Positions 8,543 to 17,507 of a stretch of DNA of 64,000 nt are shown here, in pieces (positions within the stretch are counted from its first letter, which is position 1; each line of letters begins with the position of its first letter). Source of the stretch: Melioribacter sp. (GTDB lineage: Bacteria; Bacteroidota; Ignavibacteria; Ignavibacteriales; Melioribacteraceae); the NCBI GenBank assembly GCA_020723965.1, contig DYHW01000004.1, positions 220,759 to 284,758 on the forward strand, read 5' to 3'. The notes under the pieces are model-generated. The model ran no database searches and was not told where the DNA came from. It was given only the letters and a program-made list of their open reading frames with translations. A program made the translations under genes and the position numbers.

Positions 8543-9196
8543 ATGGATTCAATAATTCAGATATTTTTTGGAAGTTTTCTTCTTAGTTTGGTTCATGCAA
8601 CTATTCCAAGCCATTGGCTGCCAATAATTGCTATAAGCAAAGCAGAAAAATGGAACAATAAAGAAACAATAATAATTACTGCTGTTACTGGATTCTCACA
8701 CACACTCAGCACAGTTGCTATAGGAATTATTGTTGGGCTGGTGGGATATAAACTCTCAGAGTCATATCATTTTATCACAAAATATATAGCGCCAATTATA
8801 CTAATTACACTTGGGTTAATTTACTTCTATTTAGAGTATCGACATAGTTTAATAAAAACCGCACACCAGCATCATCATATTGATATTGATCAGATAGTGA
8901 AAAACCGGAAGAGCAAACGGTCTATCGTGTTCACTCTAAGTGTTGCAATGTTTTTTTCACCTTGTCTCGAAATCGAAGTTTATTATTTCACCGCAAGTCA
9001 TTTGGGCTGGCTTGGAATAGGAATCGTATCGATCGTTTATTTTTTTGTTACAGTCTTGGGAATGATCTTTTTGGTTCATTTTGCATCAAAAGGGGTTAAA
9101 AAATTGCAGTGGCATTTTTTAGAACATCACGATAAACTTATTAGCGGAATTATCTTGCTCTTAGTGGGATTGCTCGCATTTTTCATCGAATTTTGA
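8543..9196 (+). CDS. Polytopic membrane protein, possibly a metal-ion transporter (NicO/HupE-like)
   Basis: The protein has about 217 residues with roughly six hydrophobic segments. Histidines cluster in two places: near the start (LVHATIPSHWLP) and in a cytoplasmic-looking loop (AHQHHHIDID), with two more near the C-terminus (EHHDK). The layout is like small nickel/cobalt or sulfite exporter families, but I do not recognise the exact family and the function is open. The start is ATG 8543; a GTG 9 bases upstream in frame is possible and neither has a good ribosome binding site. No operon partners are seen. Confidence 0.6.
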   Translation: MDSIIQIFFGSFLLSLVHATIPSHWLPIIAISKAEKWNNKETIIITAVTGFSHTLSTVAIGIIVGLVGYKLSESYHFITKYIAPIILITLGLIYFYLEYRHSLIKTAHQHHHIDIDQIVKNRKSKRSIVFTLSVAMFFSPCLEIEVYYFTASHLGWLGIGIVSIVYFFVTVLGMIFLVHFASKGVKKLQWHFLEHHDKLISGIILLLVGLLAFFIEF

Positions 9197-9388
9197 TTTG
9201 CGTTATCGTAATTTTTAATACTTTTTACTTGGATCACGCCCAAAATTATTTTTCTATACTAACAAGAAAATAAATATCTTCATTACAATAATTAGAATTT
9301 TTCTATTTTTAGAAAGAAGACTGAGTAAAATAGCTCGGTCGAATTTTAATATAGCCATTCCTTTGTGAAGGGTTAGAATGGGCGTTTA

Positions 9389-9902
9389 GTGAAGAAAATT
9401 TCATTTGTTATTAACGGCTTACTAAAGAATATAAATTCCCGCACTAAAGAAATTGAACTTCTTCTTGGCAAAGACTTCAACATATCATATATCACAAAAG
9501 AATACAGATTCTATCACACTTTCTCAAAAATGTATTGAAGATGGGAGTGATTATATTATTGGAGTAGGAGGAGACGGCACTCTGAATGAGGTGATAAACG
9601 GTGTGATGCTTTCTGAAAAAGAGGAAAGAAAAAATGTTAAAGTAGGTTTGCTGCTCACAGGTTTGGGGAATGATTTTGCAAAAACGATGAAGTTAAGTCC
9701 CGATGTTGCTTCGTAACTAAATCTTATCGAAAACAATCAGTCCGTACCAAGTGATATCGGAAAGATTGAGTGTAAAGACAATTATGGAAACGATACCACA
9801 AGGCATTTCAACAATATTGCAGATGTCGGGCTTGCCGGTAAACTTCCTTTAAAGATGAGCGTATTAAATAAAAAAGTGGAATTCCTTTCGCCTAGACTGT
9901 AA
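9389..9902 (+). pseudogene. Broken diacylglycerol kinase-family (lipid kinase) gene
   Basis: From GTG 9389 one frame reads KKISFVINGLLKNINS, the start of a DAGK catalytic domain. After a frameshift at about 9490-9515 another frame carries IIGVGGDGTLNEVING, the nucleotide-binding GGDGT motif, and GLLLTGLGNDFAK. A TAA at 9714 then interrupts, but the same frame goes on with SVPSDIGKIE and NIADVGLAGKL, both DAGK-like, to a stop at 9902. The C-terminal third of the usual 300 or so residues is missing. A frameshift, a nonsense codon and a truncation together make a decayed gene much more likely than a sequencing error. Confidence 0.85.
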
Positions 9903-9920
9903 ATCTTTTAATTGTAAAGA

Positions 9921-9942
9921 CGGCATTTAAACCGCCCCTACA
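9921..9942 (-). repeat. REP-like remnant with TGTAGGGGC head
   Basis: Read on the - strand this begins TGTAGGGGC, the same head as the REP hairpins at 60743-61399, followed by a degenerate palindrome (ggtttaaatgcc). It lies between the lipid-kinase pseudogene and the stop of the S46 peptidase gene. Confidence 0.5.
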
Positions 9943-9946
9943 CTTA

Positions 9947-12160
9947 TTATTGAATTTCGGAACGATCCTTCGGAAAAAGACCAATCTCTTTTAATAAATT
10001 TTGAGTGCCGGAAAATTTATCCAACACCCACAATACATAACGAATATCTACTCCAATCGAACGGCTGTAAGATTCATTCCACGCAAAATCATTTATTGTT
10101 GCTTCGAATGCGCGGTCGAAATTAATGCCGATTATATTTCCATAAGCATCTAAAATTGGGCTGCCGGAATTTCCCCCGGTTGTATCCATATTATACAGCA
10201 GGGCAACAGGAAGTTTTTTTGATTTACTGCTTATATATTTTCCAAATTCTTTTTTATCGTAAAGTGTTCTAAGTTTATCCGGTATTGCAAAATCTTCTCC
10301 GCCAATATTTCCTTTTTCAATTACACCCTCAATGCTAGTAAAGGGTTCATAATAGACAGCATCTGCCGGGCTATATCCTTTAACGTATCCATATGTTAAA
10401 CGCAAAGTACTGTTTGCATCGGGGATGAAATTAGTTTTCTTCCACAGCGTTTTTACGTTAACTAGATCCCCGTAAAGTTTGTTTAGTTTTCCGTCGTTTC
10501 TTTCGTTCTCTTTTGTAACAGCTTGATTTTGCAGCTTGATTTTAGCCGCAAAGATAAAAAGCGGCTCTTGCATTGCAGCTATTTCTTCAGGTTTTTTCTT
10601 CAACAACGATTCAAAATAATCTTTCTGTAATATCTTAGATGTAAAAACCACGTTAGAAATAAAATTTTGAAAAGTTTCTTCATCGCTGTTTCCATCTGTT
10701 TCTAAAAGGTAATCGACCGCAGCAATTCGCGAGTAATCTTTGAATGAAATCGCATCGGTAAACATTTTCATCAGCATCGATTCTTCAAAATCTTGATTAT
10801 AACTTTGTCTTGCCGATTCAAGCGCGGCAAGAGTTTGTTTCAAATTTTTTTCTTGAAAAGCAGTTCTTCGTTCAGCATCCGGTTTTTGAATTTCCTCTAC
10901 ATAATTCAAAATAAATGCTGCAAGCGAAAGCGAAGGAGAAAAATTATTTATTTGTCTAAGCCATAGATCAGCCCGAGTAATTTCGTAAACTTTATCGAAC
11001 ACATTCTGGATTTCTTCAAAAAGATTTCCATACTTTGCTTTTAATTGTGAATCAGAGTTGATGAAACGGCGCAATTCATTTTCTTCTTCTTGTTTTTGCT
11101 CAATAAGATTTATTTTCTTTAATCCTTTCAGCTTGCCTTGATAATTTTTCATTGTGTTTGCCAATCCTTTAATACGGTTTGCAAACAATAACTGAAGAGC
11201 TTTGTCGTCCGTGCTAATATCTTGCATTGTTTGAATTGCATAACTATAAAGATTGGAAATGTAAGGCAGCAAATACTCTTGCTGATATTTTATGAATTGA
11301 GAAGGGCGATGACGAAAAGTTCTACCAGGATAGCCAAGCATAAAAACAAAATCGCCCTCTTCAACTCCATTCGGATTTATTTTCAAAATTTTTTTTGGCT
11401 TGAACGGAATATTATCTTTAGAATATTGAGCGGCTTTTCCGTCCGGCGAAACATATGCCCGCAGTATCGAAAAATCGCCGGTATGACGAGGCCAAATCCA
11501 ATTATCTGTTTCACCGCCAAAATTGCCAATTGATTGTGGCGGAGCGTAAACCAACCGAACATCTCGCATTATACGATACTTAAACAACAGATAACTTTTC
11601 CCGGCAAACATTTCGGAAACTTCTGCAACAATAGATTCTTTTTCGTTTGCGGCGTCATCTGCAAGTTCTTTACTTTTTTGCGCAATTATTTTTGTTCGCT
11701 CAGATGGATCGGTTACGTTTTTAATCGCGCCAAGAATAATATCGGAAATATCATGGTATGATTCAGTTATCCTTGCCGTGTATCCCTGTGCGGGAATTTC
11801 TTCTTGTAATGTTTTTGCATAGAATCCGTTCTCAAGCAGATTATTTTCTACTGTGCTTGAACGGGCAATAGCGCCGTATGCACAATGATGATTTGTAATT
11901 ATCAATCCATTTTCCGAGATGAACGAACCTGTGCAGCCGCTTAATTGAACAAGAGCATCAACAAGACTAACTCCGCTGGGATTATAAACTTCTTTAACGT
12001 CAATTTTCAAACCGGCTTTCACTAAATCTACTTTATCAATCTCGCTCAAAGGATACATTCCTTCATCCGGAGATGCAGGCATCATTCCCAAAACGAAAGA
12101 AAGGATAAAAGTTACAGCTAATAACTTTATCGGTCTGTTCAAAACATGCTTACGAATCAT
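9947..12160 (-). CDS. S46 family dipeptidyl-peptidase, DPP11-like
   Basis: The protein has 737 residues from ATG 12160, which has a GGAG ribosome binding site 7 bases upstream; the signal peptide follows. S46 peptidases are periplasmic serine enzymes that remove dipeptides from N-termini. The catalytic His is in IITNHHCAYGAI and the nucleophile Ser in GGNSGSP. An Arg lies 18 residues after that Ser (INFDRAFE), matching Arg673 of Porphyromonas DPP11, which selects Asp/Glu at P1; DPP7 has Gly there. This predicts cleavage after acidic residues. Length agrees with the family (about 720). It is a lone gene, with a REP-like remnant 4 bases past the stop. Confidence 0.92.
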   Translation of the reverse strand: MIRKHVLNRPIKLLAVTFILSFVLGMMPASPDEGMYPLSEIDKVDLVKAGLKIDVKEVYNPSGVSLVDALVQLSGCTGSFISENGLIITNHHCAYGAIARSSTVENNLLENGFYAKTLQEEIPAQGYTARITESYHDISDIILGAIKNVTDPSERTKIIAQKSKELADDAANEKESIVAEVSEMFAGKSYLLFKYRIMRDVRLVYAPPQSIGNFGGETDNWIWPRHTGDFSILRAYVSPDGKAAQYSKDNIPFKPKKILKINPNGVEEGDFVFMLGYPGRTFRHRPSQFIKYQQEYLLPYISNLYSYAIQTMQDISTDDKALQLLFANRIKGLANTMKNYQGKLKGLKKINLIEQKQEEENELRRFINSDSQLKAKYGNLFEEIQNVFDKVYEITRADLWLRQINNFSPSLSLAAFILNYVEEIQKPDAERRTAFQEKNLKQTLAALESARQSYNQDFEESMLMKMFTDAISFKDYSRIAAVDYLLETDGNSDEETFQNFISNVVFTSKILQKDYFESLLKKKPEEIAAMQEPLFIFAAKIKLQNQAVTKENERNDGKLNKLYGDLVNVKTLWKKTNFIPDANSTLRLTYGYVKGYSPADAVYYEPFTSIEGVIEKGNIGGEDFAIPDKLRTLYDKKEFGKYISSKSKKLPVALLYNMDTTGGNSGSPILDAYGNIIGINFDRAFEATINDFAWNESYSRSIGVDIRYVLWVLDKFSGTQNLLKEIGLFPKDRSEIQ

Positions 12161-12440
12161 ATTTACTCCATTTTTGATTTCATTCAAAAATAACATTAAA
12201 CAACCTTATTTAGAAACAAAGTGTGCATAAAAAAATATTACTGAAAAGTATTTGCTGTGAGCCGTAGAATTTTCCGTTCAGGCAAGTATTCCGTTCTGTT
12301 GCCCCACTCGGACATACTGTGGAATGTTTCTTTACAAAAAATAAATAAAAATCAGACTGCGGAATATATTTTTACAAATTACAAGCTGGAAATTTTGTTG
12401 ATGTAAAAAAGATGCTGCTGGTTAAATAAAATCAGGCAAT
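12161..12440. other. Intergenic stretch upstream of the S46 peptidase
   Basis: No open frame or RNA gene is recognised between the peptidase start and the alaS terminator. It should hold the peptidase promoter on the - strand. A moderately GC-rich patch at about 12255-12320 stands out from the AT-rich surroundings but matches no RNA family I know. Confidence 0.4.
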
Positions 12441-12475
12441 AAAAAAAACCCGTTTCGCTCCGAATCGGGTTTTTG
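12441..12475 (-). terminator. Rho-independent terminator of alaS (bidirectional shape)
   Basis: The stem is cccg-t-ttcg / cgaa-t-cggg (12449-12457/12461-12469) with loop ctc and one T-T mismatch. It is extended by an A-run on the left and a T-run on the right, so it can terminate in either direction. It lies 32 bases past the alaS stop. Confidence 0.85.
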
Positions 12476-12506
12476 TTTTGGTAAAAATTAAAAGATAAGA
12501 TAATGA

Positions 12507-15113
12507 TTAGAGAAAAATATTTTCCAAAGAAGCAAGTGCCTCATCAATTTTTGTAACATCTTTACCGCCGGCGGTTGCAAGATGTGGTTTACCTCCTCCA
12601 CTGCCGCCAACAACTTTAGCAACTTCTTTTACAATATTTCCGGCAAGAATTTTTTTCTCTTTAATCAAGTCATCGCTAACAACTGCAACAATTCCAACTT
12701 TGTCATCGATCTCCGAGATTAAAACTCCTACGCCGCCCTTCATTTTTTCACGCAGTTCATCGCCGATGGATTTTAACTCATCCATATTTGATGCGGAAAC
12801 TTTTCCCTTAAAAATTTTTATTCCATTAACAACGGTTGGATTAGAAATGATAGAACTAATTTCGCCGAGTTTTTCTTTCAACTGAAGCGCGGCAATTTCT
12901 TTCTCTAACTTCTTCTTCTCATCTGCTAATTTTCCAATTCTCAATTGGTCGTTCTCAATTCTCAATTGCAATTCTTGAATATATTTTTCAACTCCGGCGC
13001 CGGTAACCGCTTCAATTCTGCGTACTCCGCTGGCAATAGATGACTCGCTAACAATCTTGAACAAACCAATTTGTGAACTGTTCTTTACATGCGTGCCGCC
13101 GCAAAATTCCATTGTGAAATTGCCAAACTGAACAACGGTTACTTTATCGCCGTATTTATCGCCGAAGAACATTAGCGCGCCCATCTTTTTTGCTTCTTCG
13201 AAAGACATGTCTCGGTGATGAATCATTGGTAAATTCTCGCGCAGTTTTTCGTTAATGAGCGATTCGATCGCTTCAATTTCTGCCGCGCTTATTTTTTCAA
13301 AATGAGTAAAGTCAAAGCGCAAACGATCGGGACCAACATACGAACCAGCTTGTTGAACATGCGAGCCGAGAATATCTCTTAGCGCCCTGTGTAGAAAATG
13401 TGTAGCCGAATGGTTGTGCATCGTGTCCCAGCGTCTCTTCTTGTCTACTTCAGCAAGAACTGTAGCGCCCGTTAATAACTCGACTTTACTTTCGTTATCT
13501 ACAATATGAATAGTATGATTGCCAACTTTTGCGAGACCAACAATACGCAAATGAGTGTCGCCGATAATTAAATTTCCCTTATCGCTAATTTGCCCGCCGG
13601 ATTCCACATAAAAAGGAGAACGGTTAAGAATGACAAGAGATTTACCATTGTTTTTTTTTATCCCGATTATTTTCGCTTCGCTAGTTAGTTCATCATAACC
13701 CCGAAATTCTGTTGGCTCAGTTGAAGATAAATTAAAATCGTCGAGCTTATCAATTATAACCGCTGCAGTTCCAAGTTTTTCTTTTGATGATCTGCGTGCG
13801 CGTTCTTTTTGCTCATTCATCAGCTCATTGAAACGCGCTTCATCAATTGTAAATCCCTGTTCACGAGCCATTACGTTTGTAAGATCAGCCGGAAATCCGT
13901 AAGTGTCATATAACTTAAAAACGTCGTCGCCCCGGATAATTTTTTCATTTTTTGCGCTCAGTTTTTTAACCAGCGCATCGAATAATTCAATTCCGCGGTC
14001 TAAAGTTACGTTAAAACTTTCCTCTTCAGATTTAATAATTTTTTCAATTTGAGATTGGTTCGATTTTATTTCCGGAAAAACATGAGAAAAATTTTTCACG
14101 ACTTCGGAAACAAGTTTGTAAAGAAAAGGTTCTTTTAGATTTATTCTCCTACCGTAACGGGCAGCTCTTCTCAATAATCTTCTTAGAACATAACCTCTGC
14201 CCTCATTTCCTGGAATTGCTCCATCGCCGACTGCAAAAGTCAATGCGCGTATGTGGTCGGCAATTACTCTCATCGAAATATTATTTTTACCTTCGTCGGA
14301 ATTGTCTTCAGCCTGTAAAGAAGAATTATAATTAACTCCGGAAAGTTTTTCTATTGCTTTGATGATTGGCGTAAAAACATCTGTGTCATAATTCGATTTT
14401 TTATTTTGCAGAACTGCACAAACACGCTCAAAGCCCATTCCGGTATCAACATGCTTAGCCGGAAGTTCGTGAAGTTTTCCTTTATCATCACGGTTATATT
14501 GAATGAAGACCAAGTTCCAAATCTCGATGCATTGCGGCGAGCCTGTGTTAACTAAGCTTGCGTCTTCTAAGTTGTTACTCAAATTGACATGAATTTCGGA
14601 ACACGGACCGCACGGGCCGGTATCGCCCATTTCCCAAAAATTATCTTTCTCATCAAATTTCAAAATATGTTTTGGATTTATATCGGTCTCGCTCTTCCAA
14701 AGGTTCAGCGCTTCATTATCTGTTCTATAAACCGTTGCCCACAATCTTTCTTTAGGAAGTTTCCAAACTTCAGTTAATAGTTCCCACGCCCAGCGTATCG
14801 CTTCTTTCTTATAGTAATCTCCAAATGACCAGTTGCCGAGCATTTCAAAAAAAGTATGGTGATAAGTATCGTGTCCAACTTCTTCAAGATCGTTGTGTTT
14901 GCCCGAAACGCGGATACATTTCTGAGTATCAGCCGCCCGTTTGTATTCACGAGAACCGGTTCCGAGAAAAACATCCTTAAATTGGTTCATACCGGCATTC
15001 GTAAAAAGAAGGGTCGGGTCATCGTAAGGCACAACTGGTGCGCTCGGTACTATCCGATGTCCTTTACTTTCAAAAAAATCTAAGAACTGCTTTCGTATTT
15101 CGTTGGATGTCAT
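12507..15113 (-). CDS. alaS: Alanine--tRNA ligase
   Basis: The protein has 868 residues, the usual length. It charges tRNA-Ala in the cytoplasm. The class II catalytic core is at the N-terminus (RKQFLDFFESKGH, then the TNAGMNQFK motif). The editing domain carries the zinc-binding pair HNHSATHFLH and CGGTH, and a coiled segment plus DHHA1 domain with the glycine-rich GGSGGGKPHLATAGG lies at the end. The start is ATG 15113 (MTSNEIRKQF), the normal family N-terminus; an in-frame TTG-type extension upstream is not needed. Divergent from the ECF sigma gene; followed by a strong terminator. Confidence 0.97.
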   Translation of the reverse strand: MTSNEIRKQFLDFFESKGHRIVPSAPVVPYDDPTLLFTNAGMNQFKDVFLGTGSREYKRAADTQKCIRVSGKHNDLEEVGHDTYHHTFFEMLGNWSFGDYYKKEAIRWAWELLTEVWKLPKERLWATVYRTDNEALNLWKSETDINPKHILKFDEKDNFWEMGDTGPCGPCSEIHVNLSNNLEDASLVNTGSPQCIEIWNLVFIQYNRDDKGKLHELPAKHVDTGMGFERVCAVLQNKKSNYDTDVFTPIIKAIEKLSGVNYNSSLQAEDNSDEGKNNISMRVIADHIRALTFAVGDGAIPGNEGRGYVLRRLLRRAARYGRRINLKEPFLYKLVSEVVKNFSHVFPEIKSNQSQIEKIIKSEEESFNVTLDRGIELFDALVKKLSAKNEKIIRGDDVFKLYDTYGFPADLTNVMAREQGFTIDEARFNELMNEQKERARRSSKEKLGTAAVIIDKLDDFNLSSTEPTEFRGYDELTSEAKIIGIKKNNGKSLVILNRSPFYVESGGQISDKGNLIIGDTHLRIVGLAKVGNHTIHIVDNESKVELLTGATVLAEVDKKRRWDTMHNHSATHFLHRALRDILGSHVQQAGSYVGPDRLRFDFTHFEKISAAEIEAIESLINEKLRENLPMIHHRDMSFEEAKKMGALMFFGDKYGDKVTVVQFGNFTMEFCGGTHVKNSSQIGLFKIVSESSIASGVRRIEAVTGAGVEKYIQELQLRIENDQLRIGKLADEKKKLEKEIAALQLKEKLGEISSIISNPTVVNGIKIFKGKVSASNMDELKSIGDELREKMKGGVGVLISEIDDKVGIVAVVSDDLIKEKKILAGNIVKEVAKVVGGSGGGKPHLATAGGKDVTKIDEALASLENIFL

Positions 15114-15320
15114 GTTAATTTTAATTTTTTTATGATGCGAATATAATAAAATCAATTGAGGGTTGTAAGTAGCTAGATGTTTGTTGTAATGCAGCAAGAA
15201 AAATAAGAGGAGGTGAAATAGTATTTACTTTAAAGAGTATCTATACGGCTTTGTATTCTTGTAATTTTGTATTAGTAATCATACTTTTGATTGTGGTCAT
15301 TATTAAAAATCGAGCATTAG

Positions 15321-15899
15321 TTGAGCAAGTTTAAAGAACTATCGGATTTAGAATTGATGCAAGAGATAGTGCGTTTTGAATCTCGTGCGCTTGAAGAACT
15401 GTACGATAGATATTCGCCATTACTCTTTACTATCATAAAAAAAATTGCGCCGGATCAATCGACTGCTGAACAGATACTTGTTGATGTTTTTGCAATCGTC
15501 TGGCGCAAGATTGATAAATTCAACTTTAAGAATGGCAATGTATATTCTTGGCTTGTTACTCTTGCGCGTAACAAAGCGGTTGATTCATTAAGAAGATCAC
15601 GCCAAGCAAACTATGCTGTGCAGCTAAACGACGATGAACACGAGGACTTTTTTATTCTTCCAACCTTTCCAGAAGAGATGGACAGTTTGGATCTTAAAAC
15701 GGCTTTTACTATTAGACCAAAAATTGAAGGAGCGCTTTCAAAATTAACCGATACGCAGAAATATGTTTTGCATCTTGCTTATTATGAAGGGTACACGATA
15801 GGGGAAATTTCGGATAGACTGAACGTACCAATTGAAACAGTGCGGGCAAAAATTTTAACCGCGCTTCATAGTCTTAGAGATTATCTAGTTAAGGAATAA
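15321..15899 (+). CDS. ECF-type RNA polymerase sigma factor (RskA-associated, SigK-like)
   Basis: The protein has 192 residues. Region 2 spans about 22-95 (ALEELYDRYSPLLF, then VYSWLVTLARNKAVDSLRR), followed by a linker and region 4 at about 130-188 (LSKLTDTQKYVLHLAYYEGYTIGEISDRL with its helix-turn-helix). The start is a TTG at 15321: a TAG lies immediately upstream in frame, and the family N-terminus needs these residues. The next gene begins 5 bases after the stop and encodes an RskA-type membrane anti-sigma factor, so this sigma is probably held inactive at the membrane until an envelope signal releases it. Confidence 0.93.
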   Translation: MSKFKELSDLELMQEIVRFESRALEELYDRYSPLLFTIIKKIAPDQSTAEQILVDVFAIVWRKIDKFNFKNGNVYSWLVTLARNKAVDSLRRSRQANYAVQLNDDEHEDFFILPTFPEEMDSLDLKTAFTIRPKIEGALSKLTDTQKYVLHLAYYEGYTIGEISDRLNVPIETVRAKILTALHSLRDYLVKE

Positions 15900-15904
15900 A
15901 AGGG

Positions 15905-17008
15905 ATGGCAGAACAAGCAATTCATGAAATGGTAGCTGCTTTTGCTTCGGGGTGCATGGATAATGACAATTTTGTTCAGTTCAAAAATTATATGAATGAG
16001 GGGGGCGGTCTGCCGGTTGAAGAATTAGCCGAACTTCAAAATATCATTTCTATTATACCGGTCATACTCGAATTGGAAAAACCTAACGCAGAAGTAAAAA
16101 ATTTAGTTGCAAAAAAATTGATGAGCATGAAAGATGAAATAAAAGCTAAGATTAAAAAAGAACGAAGAACCTTAATTGCGTCATTTCCAAATCTTCAAAC
16201 AACAGAAAATTCCCATTCTAAAAAAATAGAAACTCCTTCAGTTTTAACTCAGAAGCAGGAATCCTTAAAAAGCTCAGAAGCTGCCCCTTCAGAAACTTCT
16301 GTACAAGATGTGAAGAAAAAATTTGGCGAACCAAGATCTGCCGTCGATAGGTTTAAAAAAATAAAAACTGACGAGCAACCACCTCTAATTTTAACCAGCC
16401 AACAACAGAAAATTTATCCGCAGGTCGCTCAAGGAAAAAACGGAGGAAGTCTGCCGGGATGGATTGCTCTTATCTTTTCTTTGATTTTGTTTTCGATCTT
16501 AAGCTTTTACACCTTCACAACGATCAATTCACTAAATGATCAAATCGACGATCTTCAAAATGGAATGATTGCTTTGAAAAGCGAATTATCCGCCGCAAAT
16601 AATTTTATTAGCAATTATTCCTCTTTGGTTGAGTTTTTCAATTATAAAGATATTTTTGTTGTTAATTTAACCCGTCCCGAAGGCGATAATAATGCGTCTG
16701 CTCGGCTACTTCTTTCCTTTAATGAAAAAGAAGGATTGATCCAGTTCAAAAATATTCAGCCGTTACAACCGAACCAGTCGTATCAATTATGGATGTACAA
16801 CAGAGGGCAAGCGTATTCGCTTGGAATGTATCAGCCAGTTGGCAGCGAATATCTAAAGCTCACAACTTTTCCTTTTCTTCCGAAAGAGCAAATTGAACTA
16901 TTCAAAGTAACTATTGAATCTGGCGGGGGCCCAACATCTCCATCTACAACTTCTTTTTTAGAAAGTTCAGCTGCCAACCCTAATCTGCCCGGAAAATTTC
17001 GCAGATAA
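15905..17008 (+). CDS. Membrane anti-sigma factor with RskA-type C-terminal domain
   Basis: The protein has 367 residues. The cytoplasmic N-terminal part (1-75) is helical and begins like a zinc-free anti-sigma domain. A long charged linker (76-180) follows, then one transmembrane helix (about 183-205, GWIALIFSLILFSILSF), a short coiled coil, and a periplasmic RskA-like domain (about 240-345; NQSYQLWMYNRGQ, FKVTIESGGGP). This gene is 5 bases downstream of the ECF sigma gene, the normal arrangement for a sigma/anti-sigma pair. Release usually depends on regulated proteolysis, which the sequence cannot show. Confidence 0.88.
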   Translation: MAEQAIHEMVAAFASGCMDNDNFVQFKNYMNEGGGLPVEELAELQNIISIIPVILELEKPNAEVKNLVAKKLMSMKDEIKAKIKKERRTLIASFPNLQTTENSHSKKIETPSVLTQKQESLKSSEAAPSETSVQDVKKKFGEPRSAVDRFKKIKTDEQPPLILTSQQQKIYPQVAQGKNGGSLPGWIALIFSLILFSILSFYTFTTINSLNDQIDDLQNGMIALKSELSAANNFISNYSSLVEFFNYKDIFVVNLTRPEGDNNASARLLLSFNEKEGLIQFKNIQPLQPNQSYQLWMYNRGQAYSLGMYQPVGSEYLKLTTFPFLPKEQIELFKVTIESGGGPTSPSTTSFLESSAANPNLPGKFRR

Positions 17009-17009
17009 G

Positions 17010-17507
17010 CTATTTTTTTCTGTTGATAAAAACACTTATTCCCATAAAGATTAAAACAATTGGCAAAAAGTTTTCTAAAATATTGCACGCTTTGTTTACA
17101 AAAATTAAAAACCCTATCGGTCCTAAAATATTTATAGTGAAGTAACTTAGAAGTATTAAAACAGTTCCGCTTAAAAAAAATGCTTTTTCTTTCATGTTTT
17201 CGATGAAGAGAAGGATAAAAGCCGTTCCGCTAATAAAAAGCACCGAAGCAAAAACCAGACCGCAAAAGTTGTGTATTTCATAATTAGATTTTACCACTAA
17301 AATTACCCCAGCAAGAAAAACCGAAGTTGAAAAAACTAAAATTGCCCGGTCTCCTTTACTTAGCGATCGATAAACGGCAACAGCACCATACAGAATAAAA
17401 ACAAAACTAATCACTTCATCAAATGTTAATGGAATTATATTGGCTAATTGTAAAAGTAAAAGCATTGCAAATATTATTACCGCTGCTGCAAAAATTAGTC
17501 TATTCAC
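17010..17507 (-). CDS. Small polytopic membrane protein of unknown function
   Basis: The protein has about 165 residues with five or so hydrophobic helices and almost no charged loops, ending in a basic NRKK tail. I do not recognise the family. The start is taken as GTG 17507, preceded by AAGGGGAAAAAG, and it overlaps the stop of the PspC gene by 8 bases, so the two are translationally coupled. Its stop is one base from the convergent anti-sigma gene. It probably works with the PspC protein in envelope homeostasis, but that is only context. Confidence 0.7.
   Translation of the reverse strand: MNRLIFAAAVIIFAMLLLLQLANIIPLTFDEVISFVFILYGAVAVYRSLSKGDRAILVFSTSVFLAGVILVVKSNYEIHNFCGLVFASVLFISGTAFILLFIENMKEKAFFLSGTVLILLSYFTINILGPIGFLIFVNKACNILENFLPIVLIFMGISVFINRKK

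Noticed and set aside
12255..12320. A GC-richer patch upstream of the S46 peptidase as a structured RNA
   Set aside because: I found no fold or consensus that identifies it; it is left as unexplained sequence.
12930..12970. Short repeated TTCTCAATT units in alaS
   Set aside because: They lie in frame in the coiled segment before DHHA1 and the protein is otherwise intact, so this is normal low-complexity coding sequence.
15206..15216. Strong Shine-Dalgarno-like AGAGGAGGTGA between alaS and the ECF sigma gene
   Set aside because: No start codon with an open frame follows at a proper distance, and the nearby GTG reads into a stop after two codons.
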